This document shows positions 7,737-13,377 of a stretch of DNA of 15,991 bases, piece by piece (position 1 is the first letter of the stretch; each line of letters begins with the position of its first letter). Position numbers and translations under genes: made by a program. The stretch is taken from assembly GCA_900772445.1 (NCBI GenBank), contig CAAHEL010000106.1, positions 1 to 15,991 on the forward strand, in the 5' to 3' direction. The notes beneath the pieces were generated by a model that worked only from the letters and a program-made list of their open reading frames with translations, had not been told where the DNA came from and made no database searches. Source of the DNA: Bacilli bacterium. Its GTDB lineage: Bacteria > Bacillota_I > Bacilli_A > RF39 > UBA660.

Positions 7737-8536
7737 AATACCTCCATTAAATCATCAAAATCAGTATATATTTCATTAACAATATTTTCCTGTTGTAATT
7801 CATATGATAACCTAATTATAAAAGGCAAATTTAATTGCAATTTAGATAATTTCTCCCTATTTGAATATACCTCTTTTACCGTACCATCTAGATAAATATT
7901 ACCATTTACCAAAGTTATTATCCTATCTGAAAATAAAGTATTCTCTAAATTATGAGTAATCATTATAATAGTTAAATTTCTCTCTTTTTGATATTTCTTT
8001 AATATCCTCAAAACATCTTTCTTATCCTTTGGTGTTAACTGATGAAGTGCCTCATCTAATATCAATATCTTTGGATTAAATATTAAACTTGAAGCAATTG
8101 CTACCTTTTGTTTCTGAGAATTAGTTAAATTTCTTGGTTCTTTATCTAAAATATTACCTATATTAAATATCTTAGATATCTGTTTTATAGAATTACTTAT
8201 ATCTTCCTTATCATATTGCAAATTCTCCAAAGAAAATGCTAAATCATCAATAACAGTCTCTGATACAAAATGATTATCCGGATTATCAAATACAACCCCA
8301 ATTTTTCTTCTTATCTCTTTCAAATAAAATTCATTTAAATTATACCCATCAACATTAATATAACCATCATATTTTAATAACCCAGTAAGTATCTTAATCA
8401 AAGTGCTCTTACCACTTCCATTTGGTCCAATTATACTAACAAAACTACCCTTTTCTATATTTAAAGTTAAATTATTAAATACTTGTTTATCTTTATATTT
8501 AAAATTAAGTCTCTCTATTTTTATAATACTATCCAT
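7727..8536 (-). CDS. ecfA1: ECF transporter ATPase EcfA1 with degenerate signature, Q-loop and D-loop
   Basis: First gene of the ECF operon and partner ATPase of EcfA2. Walker A is GPNGSGKST (37-45), Walker B ILILDE (157-162) and the switch His is present at H195 (ITHN). Three other motifs deviate from the usual EcfA1 pattern. The Q-loop reads VVFDNPDNHF with Asp84 in place of Gln. The ABC signature is LTNSQ (137-141) instead of LSGGQ. The segment after Walker B is DEALHQLTP, where relatives have DEATSMLDP, so the D-loop Asp is Thr168. The 269 residues are near full length and the frame is intact, so this is not gene decay by frameshift. The ribosome site before the ATG is weak (GTTGTGG). Possible explanations are a natural asymmetric ATPase pair or relaxed selection. 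Confidence 0.93.
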   Translation of the reverse strand: MDSIIKIERLNFKYKDKQVFNNLTLNIEKGSFVSIIGPNGSGKSTLIKILTGLLKYDGYINVDGYNLNEFYLKEIRRKIGVVFDNPDNHFVSETVIDDLAFSLENLQYDKEDISNSIKQISKIFNIGNILDKEPRNLTNSQKQKVAIASSLIFNPKILILDEALHQLTPKDKKDVLRILKKYQKERNLTIIMITHNLENTLFSDRIITLVNGNIYLDGTVKEVYSNREKLSKLQLNLPFIIRLSYELQQENIVNEIYTDFDDLMEVLWK

Positions 8537-8555
8537 AAAACCACAACCTAGTTAT

Positions 8556-8584
8556 ATTATAACCTTTTATAAATAAAAAAACAA
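8556..8584 (-). promoter_or_regulatory. Predicted promoter of ecfA1-ecfA2-ecfT-truA
   Basis: On the minus strand, -35 TTGTTT (8584-8579), a 17-base spacer and a perfect -10 TATAAT (8561-8556). The inferred start near 8549 gives a leader of about 13 bases. The rest of the 123-base gap up to the preceding terminator holds only AT-rich sequence; I see no riboswitch, although ECF genes often have vitamin riboswitches at their S components. Confidence 0.65.
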
Positions 8585-8651
8585 GAAAATGCTTATAATT
8601 ATTGGTTATATTTATAAATAACAAAAATATAAAACAAAATAAAGACTTAAA

Positions 8652-8683
8652 GAAAAAAACTATGACAATTCTATATCATAGTT
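8652..8683 (-). terminator. Terminator embedded in the end of the CNNM gene
   Basis: On the minus strand, arms 8683-8676 and 8665-8658 form an 8-bp perfect stem (AACTATGA/TCATAGTT) with a 10-base loop, then TTTTTC (8657-8652). The TAG stop (8660-8662) lies inside the descending arm, so the whole loop and ascending arm are coding sequence. Confidence 0.85.
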
Positions 8684-9925
8684 AGAAGTAAATGTTAATT
8701 CTATCTTTGTAGGTATCTTACCTTCGATAGATAATATTTTCATTTTAATATTTTTATAAGTTATTTCTTGATTTTTTCTTAATTTATGTGTTTCTAATTC
8801 ATTTATCCAACCAACAAATGTTTTAGATTTAATTTTAGGTGCTTCAATATTTTCTAAATAATTATCAAAGAAATATTTTACTTCAATATTAGGATTTATA
8901 TGAAAAGTATGAAGTCCTATTTCCACAACATTTGCTGGTAAATCATCATATTCATCATATATTTCTCCCACTAATTCCTCAATAATATCTTCCAAAGTTA
9001 TTATTCCTAAAAAATTATGGTCCTCATTATTATCTACTACTACTGCCATATGCATTCTACTCTTCTGAATTTTTTCTAAAGCATATGTTAATTTCTTATT
9101 TGGAGTTATATATATTACATCTTTTAACAAACTTTGTATTGATATTTGTTTATTTGATAAAATATCATCAATTAAATCTCCTTCGTGAATCATACCTATT
9201 ACTTTATTAGTATTTTGACATACAACTGGTATTCTTGAATATTTTTGAGTTGCTATTACTTGCTTTATTGTTTTAGCATCTGATGTATCATATAAAAATA
9301 TTACATCTTCTTTTTTTAACATAATATCTTTAACTTTCTTATCATCAAAAGAAACAGCATTTTGAATCAATTCACTTTCACCTTGATTTAATACTCCCTC
9401 AAATTCAATTGTCTGAACTATTTCTAACAATTCATCTTCCGTAGCAGTTATCTTTTTATTATTTTTAGTAAATTTATTTTCAAAAGTTTTAACTAATTTT
9501 GTTATTGGAAACATTAATTTTACCAAAAAATCAAAAATTGATACAACCTGATAAAGTATTACTTCAGAATTCTGCTTTGCAATTATTTTAGGAGTAATTT
9601 CTCCAAAAGTTAATATTAAGATTGTCATAATTACAGTAGCATACACTACCCCCGTTGGTCCAAGATGCTTTGAAAATATATAAGTTGCAAGAGATGTTGA
9701 TAAAATATTTACTATATTATTAAATATTAATATTGTTGTTATTGTTTCTGAATACTTTTTAGATAGTTTATATACCTTTTTTGCTTTTTTATCTCCTTTT
9801 TTTGCCCTTGATTTTATCCTTATAATGTTTACCGAAGATATTGACGTTTCTGTCATCGAACATAATGCTGAAATAGCAATTAAAATTATTAATACTATGA
9901 TGTATATTATCGTCTGGAGATCCAA
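8660..9925 (-). CDS. CNNM/CBS/CorC-domain membrane protein (probable Mg2+ efflux, HlyC/CorC family)
   Basis: The architecture is CNNM (DUF21) membrane domain, tandem CBS pair and C-terminal CorC_HlyC domain. Hydrophobic spans lie near 4-23, 62-84 and 91-109. The membrane domain carries the conserved SMTETSISS (23-31), NNIVN (69-73) and GEITPK (108-113) signatures. CBS1 covers about 200-255 and CBS2 about 265-325 (ending in LGIITLEDIIEELVGEI). The CorC_HlyC domain runs from about 333 to the end. Relatives such as Staphylococcus MpfA and the CNNM/CorC proteins act in Mg2+ export or resistance, with CBS domains sensing nucleotide and Mg2+; older annotations say hemolysin. The 421 residues match the family. 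The start is TTG: an AGGAAGTG ribosome site lies 7 bases upstream, an in-frame stop lies just before it, and the next Met (residue 24) would remove the first membrane span. It starts one base after the preceding gene, implying co-transcription. Confidence 0.93.
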   Translation of the reverse strand: MDLQTIIYIIVLIILIAISALCSMTETSISSVNIIRIKSRAKKGDKKAKKVYKLSKKYSETITTILIFNNIVNILSTSLATYIFSKHLGPTGVVYATVIMTILILTFGEITPKIIAKQNSEVILYQVVSIFDFLVKLMFPITKLVKTFENKFTKNNKKITATEDELLEIVQTIEFEGVLNQGESELIQNAVSFDDKKVKDIMLKKEDVIFLYDTSDAKTIKQVIATQKYSRIPVVCQNTNKVIGMIHEGDLIDDILSNKQISIQSLLKDVIYITPNKKLTYALEKIQKSRMHMAVVVDNNEDHNFLGIITLEDIIEELVGEIYDEYDDLPANVVEIGLHTFHINPNIEVKYFFDNYLENIEAPKIKSKTFVGWINELETHKLRKNQEITYKNIKMKILSIEGKIPTKIELTFTSNYDIELS

Positions 9926-9943
9926 TTTATATCACTTCCTTAT
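9923..9943 (-). promoter_or_regulatory. Ribosome site that fixes the TTG start of the CNNM gene
   Basis: On the minus strand, AGGAAGTG within the last codons of the transglutaminase-like gene is followed by ATATAAA and then TTG. The TAA stop of the upstream gene lies between the ribosome site and the start, so translational coupling is likely. Confidence 0.65.
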
Positions 9944-10973
9944 AATTATTTATTAATGGTATATTCTCTTCATTATATATACCAATATTATCTTTTTCAA
10001 TATTTTCTAATAATTCCTGTTCTCTTATATTTATAAACAATTGTTTATTGTAATTATAACCATAATATTGATTATTATAGTTTATTAAAATAAAATGTAT
10101 TTTATTATTATTATTTTTTAAATATAAATTATTTATATTTATTTCCTTATTAGGACAATAAGTATTAAATAATAAATCATATATTATTCCTAGTTCAGTT
10201 GGTCTAATTTCTTTTATATTTAGATATTTTTCTGTTATTTCTAAAAATTCATTTATAAAACTATCATCTTGATAATTAATATCTTTTAAATAATTATCTA
10301 AAATATTTTCATTATAATCATTTGCAATATAATTAATCTTTTTATCTAATTCCAAAGAATCATTATAATTAGCAAAGTATCTAGTTTTAAATCTTGCTTG
10401 AATAAAAGGTATATCCTTTGTTAAATCAATAATTAAAGTTTTACCTTCAGTTGTTAACTTATTACATAAATAACCATTATTATTTACTGTTATTATTTCA
10501 CAGTCTATATTTAATCGTTTACATAAATATAAATATATTTTACAGAAAGATACATTTGTTGCCTTATTATTACCTAATGCCCCCCATAAATTATTTATAG
10601 TGCTTATTTGTGATAAATTAAAATTTTCATTTTTTTCTAGAATAGCATTAATATCATAACCAAGATTTTTACCTATACTTATATAAAGATATTTCGCTAA
10701 TTCAATTTCCGTTAAACCATTTGGTATATTTGATAGTATTTTTTCAATAAGTAATTCTCCCTTAAGAAAAGTATCATAATCCACATAAATATAACCATTA
10801 ATATTATTTAAATTTTCTGAATATAAATAATTTTGTCCGTATTGTTTTAAATAATCAATTACTTCTTTATCAACTAAATTTATATTTATATTCAAATATT
10901 TAATATTACTATCCTTTAATTTATTAATATCACTTATATCATTTAAAGTTAGAATAATACTCTCTCTACTCAT
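9927..10973 (-). CDS. Degenerate transglutaminase-like protein of unknown function
   Basis: Not assigned to a named family with certainty. A transglutaminase/cysteine-protease-like core can be read around 85-200. ELAKYLYISIGKNLGYD (91-107) resembles the helix before the core. ATNVSFCKIYLYLCKRLNI (138-156) places C144 where the catalytic Cys normally sits on the central helix. KTLIIDLTKD (178-187) matches the VDPTWD-type strand bearing the catalytic Asp (D183). The segment between, GYLCNKL (167-173), sits where HAWN normally carries the catalytic His, and no His is present. It may therefore be a non-catalytic binding domain. The N-terminus (1-80) and the Asn-rich C-terminus (from about 235) show no recognised domain. 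No signal peptide or membrane span is visible, so it is probably cytoplasmic. It precedes the CNNM gene by one base. A GGTGAT ribosome site precedes the ATG. Confidence 0.8.
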   Translation of the reverse strand: MSRESIILTLNDISDINKLKDSNIKYLNININLVDKEVIDYLKQYGQNYLYSENLNNINGYIYVDYDTFLKGELLIEKILSNIPNGLTEIELAKYLYISIGKNLGYDINAILEKNENFNLSQISTINNLWGALGNNKATNVSFCKIYLYLCKRLNIDCEIITVNNNGYLCNKLTTEGKTLIIDLTKDIPFIQARFKTRYFANYNDSLELDKKINYIANDYNENILDNYLKDINYQDDSFINEFLEITEKYLNIKEIRPTELGIIYDLLFNTYCPNKEININNLYLKNNNNKIHFILINYNNQYYGYNYNKQLFINIREQELLENIEKDNIGIYNEENIPLINNYKEVI

Positions 10974-10988
10974 ACTATCACCATTCTA

Positions 10989-10994
10989 ATTATA
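10989..10994 (-). promoter_or_regulatory. Probable -10 box for the transglutaminase-like/CNNM operon
   Basis: A perfect TATAAT on the minus strand 15 bases before the ATG, just after the preceding operon's terminator. The -35 region at 17 bases is only a T-rich stretch (TTTCTT), so the promoter call rests on the -10 and on position. Confidence 0.4.
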
Positions 10995-11006
10995 TATTAA
11001 TTTTAC

Positions 11007-11041
11007 AAAAAAAGAAAGTAAATACACAAGGTGTTTACTTT
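11007..11041 (-). terminator. Terminator of the TasA-like operon
   Basis: On the minus strand, arms 11041-11031 and 11025-11015 form an 11-bp stem with one G-U pair and a 5-base loop, then C and seven T (11013-11007). The ascending arm begins in the stop codon (11041-11043) of the upstream gene. Confidence 0.88.
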
Positions 11042-11583
11042 TAATCAACTTCCCCAACCAGATTTGTCACAGAAGCATTTATTTTTGCTTCAAAAGTTTG
11101 ATTTGCTACTTCATTTCCAGTTAAAGCACCATCTAACCAAACATAAATATGAAATATTGTTGCTGTTGTTGTTAAAGTATATCCAGTATCTAATAATTGA
11201 ATTGCAGTATTTGCTGTAGCAGTTGAAAAATCTCCAGTTGTTAAAGGTTCAGTAGCATCATTAACATATACTTCCCATTTTAATGCCGATATTTTTAAGG
11301 CAGTTGGCAATGTAGTTGGTGTTAAATATAACATTACTGGAGCACCTAAACTATCTGTAGCAAGATTCATTGTTACTTTTGCATATAACCCTTTATCTTT
11401 ATTTAATGAAGGAATTAATTTCGAAGACATAATTTGTCCCGTATAATTAATTTCTAATTTACCACTCTTAATTAAATCTTCATTACTAGTGCTTTGCTTT
11501 GTTGATACAAAGGCATATGTTACCCCAGTTACAGCAATTATTATTGCTATAGTAATTAATATATATATTAATTTTTGTTTCAT
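11041..11583 (-). CDS. TasA/camelysin-like secreted protein, second gene of pair
   Basis: A 180-residue exported protein. A lysine-bearing N-terminus and one hydrophobic span (5-22) end in VTYAFVST, the (S/T)YAF/W pattern seen in SipW-processed TasA/camelysin-type proteins. Cleavage after the Ala is likely. The remainder is a Ser/Thr/Ala/Asn-rich, cysteine-free beta-type domain with no C-terminal anchor. The C-terminal segment HIYVWLDGALTGNEVANQTF, followed by KINASV, parallels the end of its neighbour (RLWLEETNASQNNLMGKKIT, then GNIKIS), so the two look like distant paralogues. Such proteins form biofilm fibres or surface coats in Bacilli; that role is inferred here. It begins 9 bases after the upstream gene's stop, with AAGGAG next to that stop, and shares the promoter at 12210-12238. 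No SipW-type peptidase is in the window. Confidence 0.82.
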   Translation of the reverse strand: MKQKLIYILITIAIIIAVTGVTYAFVSTKQSTSNEDLIKSGKLEINYTGQIMSSKLIPSLNKDKGLYAKVTMNLATDSLGAPVMLYLTPTTLPTALKISALKWEVYVNDATEPLTTGDFSTATANTAIQLLDTGYTLTTTATIFHIYVWLDGALTGNEVANQTFEAKINASVTNLVGEVD

Positions 11584-11592
11584 ATTGACTCC

Positions 11593-12177
11593 TTATTTAA
11601 ATGCAGTTGATATTTTAATATTTCCTGTTATTTTTTTACCCATTAAATTATTTTGAGAAGCATTTGTTTCTTCCAACCATAATCTAAATTCATAAGAATA
11701 CGTTGTATCTAAATTTGTAATTATAGTCATTGGTAACAATACTAAAGTATCTTCATTTACACCACTAAAATTACCAGATGCTATTGTAGTTGTAGTACCA
11801 TTAACAGTTTGTAATAAACTATATTTTAAATCAGTAGTATTCTTTAATGCTGAATCTAATGATAGATTTATTATAGATATTTGCATTGCTACAGTACGAC
11901 CTGATAATAAAGTAGAACTTGGTGTTATAGTAAAGTTTGTTTTTTCTGAAAGAGTTGCTACATCAGATGATGCAATAGGCACTCCCACAGTTGTCCCAAT
12001 ATTATTATCATTAGTAAATACCACTGCTAAATCGATATTGTCACTCATTGTTTGCACATTATTAAATGAAGTTACTGCATTGCTAAAACTATACCAGGCA
12101 TAAGAGGTGCCTAATAGCATTATCATTACAGTTGATACTGCAAAAATTAAAATTATAAGTAATTTTTTAAAGGTCAC
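11593..12177 (-). CDS. TasA/camelysin-like secreted protein, first gene of pair
   Basis: A 194-residue exported protein. The signal segment (positively charged start, hydrophobic 6-23) ends in LGTSYAWYSFSN, typical of Firmicute TasA/camelysin-like proteins, with cleavage probably after A27. The mature part is Thr/Ser/Asn-rich, has no cysteine, and ends in the WLEETNASQNNLMGKKITG motif shared in pattern with the next gene. There is no C-terminal anchor, so it is probably released or polymerised at the surface. The start is GTG at 12177: an AGGGGTGAT ribosome site lies just upstream. An ATG two bases earlier in another frame runs straight into TGA, and the next in-frame Met (residue 18) would destroy the signal peptide. 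A strong predicted promoter lies 33-61 bases upstream. Confidence 0.82.
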   Translation of the reverse strand: MTFKKLLIILIFAVSTVMIMLLGTSYAWYSFSNAVTSFNNVQTMSDNIDLAVVFTNDNNIGTTVGVPIASSDVATLSEKTNFTITPSSTLLSGRTVAMQISIINLSLDSALKNTTDLKYSLLQTVNGTTTTIASGNFSGVNEDTLVLLPMTIITNLDTTYSYEFRLWLEETNASQNNLMGKKITGNIKISTAFK

Positions 12178-12190
12178 ATTATCACCCCTA
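12175..12190 (-). promoter_or_regulatory. Ribosome site selecting a GTG start next to an ATG-TGA decoy
   Basis: On the minus strand, AGGGGTGATAAT leads into ATGTGACC. The ATG is followed at once by TGA in its own frame; the overlapping GTG opens the TasA-like frame. The minimal ATG-TGA may lower or tune initiation at the GTG. Confidence 0.5.
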
Positions 12191-12209
12191 TACCTACTAT
12201 TCCATTAAT

Positions 12210-12238
12210 ATCATATCATATTTTTTTCAAGTTGACAA
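12210..12238 (-). promoter_or_regulatory. Strong extended -10 promoter of the TasA-like operon
   Basis: On the minus strand, -35 TTGTCA (12238-12233, 5 of 6), a 17-base spacer and TGA-TATGAT, an extended -10 (12215-12210, 5 of 6). The predicted start is near 12203, giving a leader of about 26 bases. Two bases of the -35 overlap the T tract of the gap terminator. Confidence 0.75.
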
Positions 12239-12270
12239 TAAAATAAGTAGAGATTTTTTTACTCTACTTA
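12237..12270 (-). terminator. Terminator of gap
   Basis: On the minus strand, arms 12270-12262 and 12252-12244 form a 9-bp perfect stem (TAAGTAGAG/CTCTACTTA) with a loop of mostly A, followed by TTTTATT (12243-12237). It begins three bases past the gap stop codon. Confidence 0.85.
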
Positions 12271-12273
12271 CTT

Positions 12274-13272
12274 CTAGTCTAATAACTTTTTAATTGTTCT
12301 TACCATTTGATAAGAATATCCCATTTCATTATCATACCAAGCAACCACTTTTACTAATTGTTTTGAATTATATTCAACAATATTAGTTAATAATCCATCA
12401 ACTACTGCACCATAAGTTGAAGATATTATATCTGATGATACTATTGGATCTTCAGTATAAATAATTGTTTCATTTTGATTTTCTTTAAATACTTTATTTA
12501 TTTCTTGAATAGTAGTATTCTTATTTAGTTCAAGAGTTAAATCAATTAACGAACCATCTGAAACAGGTACTCTCATAGCACTTCCTAATAATTTTCCATC
12601 AAGTTTTGGTAAAACCTTACCTATTGCTTTAGCAGCACCAGTCGAAGTTGGAATTATATTCATAGCACACGCTCTTCCTCTTCTTTCTTTTATATCTTTT
12701 TTATGTGCTACATCTAAATTAACTTGATCGTTTGTATAAGCGTGAATTGTTATCATAAAACCTTTTTCAATACCAAAGTTATCATCAAGAACTTTTAATA
12801 CTGGTGCTAAACAATTAGTAGTACAACTTGCAGCAGATATTATTTGCTCTGTTCCATCTAATATATCATCATTAACATTGTACACTACAGTTTTCATATC
12901 GCCTTTTCCTGGTGCAGATATTATTACTTTTTTAGCACCTGCTTCAATATGTTTCATTGCTTTTTCTAATTCAACAAATTTACCAGTACATTCTAAAACA
13001 GCATCAATTTCTAAATCTTTCCAAGGTAAATTTACCGGATCCATTTCCTTAAATACCTTAATTTTTCTACCATTAACTATTAAGTTTTCTTCATCATAAT
13101 CAATTTTATTATTGTAAGTTCTATGATTAGTATCATATTTTAATAAATATGCTAGTTGTTTAGCATCTGTTAAATCATTAATTGCCACAACTTCAAGATC
13201 ATTTTCTTCCTCAATTATTCTAAATACTAACCTTCCTATTCTACCAAAGCCATTAATTGCTATCTTTTTCAT
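12274..13272 (-). CDS. gap: Glyceraldehyde-3-phosphate dehydrogenase (NAD-dependent, glycolytic type)
   Basis: Oxidises and phosphorylates glyceraldehyde 3-phosphate to 1,3-bisphosphoglycerate with NAD+ in glycolysis. The 332 residues match the family. The Rossmann start INGFGRIGRLVFR (7-19) and D33 in INDLTD point to NAD rather than NADP. The catalytic pair is C150 in SAASCTTNCLAP and H177 in ITIHAYTND. The RRGRA block followed by MNIIPTSTGAAKA and the end motif WYDNEMGYS are all present. It is a single-gene unit with no other glycolytic genes beside it; in many Firmicutes gap neighbours pgk and tpi. AGGTGA precedes the ATG. The three stops in the window that are not TAA include this gene's TAG. 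Confidence 0.97.
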   Translation of the reverse strand: MKKIAINGFGRIGRLVFRIIEEENDLEVVAINDLTDAKQLAYLLKYDTNHRTYNNKIDYDEENLIVNGRKIKVFKEMDPVNLPWKDLEIDAVLECTGKFVELEKAMKHIEAGAKKVIISAPGKGDMKTVVYNVNDDILDGTEQIISAASCTTNCLAPVLKVLDDNFGIEKGFMITIHAYTNDQVNLDVAHKKDIKERRGRACAMNIIPTSTGAAKAIGKVLPKLDGKLLGSAMRVPVSDGSLIDLTLELNKNTTIQEINKVFKENQNETIIYTEDPIVSSDIISSTYGAVVDGLLTNIVEYNSKQLVKVVAWYDNEMGYSYQMVRTIKKLLD

Positions 13273-13289
13273 TTTTTCACCTATCCTTT

Positions 13290-13295
13290 ATTATA
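13290..13295 (-). promoter_or_regulatory. Probable -10 box of gap
   Basis: A perfect TATAAT on the minus strand 17 bases before the ATG, implying a leader of about 11 bases. No good -35 is found at 16-18 bases (A-rich); TTGTAA occurs only at a 22-base spacing. Confidence 0.45.
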
Positions 13296-13346
13296 TTGTA
13301 ACAAATTAGTTTTTTTATTACAAGTAAGTTACATAAACTTTACACC

Positions 13347-13377
13347 AAAAAGGAAGATACTATTCAAAGTATCCCCC
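13347..13377 (-). terminator. Terminator embedded in the end of the nucleoside kinase gene
   Basis: On the minus strand, arms 13377-13368 and 13361-13352 form a 10-bp stem with two G-U pairs and a 6-base loop, then TTTTT (13351-13347). The TAG stop (13360-13362) lies at the loop end and the ascending arm is coding, including the Gly-Gly-Tyr codons of the C-terminus. Confidence 0.78.

Noticed and set aside
8537..8659. Possible vitamin riboswitch before the ECF operon
   Set aside because: The gap contains the upstream terminator, AT-rich sequence and a promoter with a leader of about 13 bases; there is no room for an aptamer.
11031..11219. 62-codon plus-strand frame
   Set aside because: Antisense to a TasA-like gene and begins inside its terminator hairpin; Leu-rich composition typical of a reverse-strand shadow.
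12878..13099. 73-codon plus-strand frame
   Set aside because: Antisense to the strongly conserved gap gene; no ribosome site.
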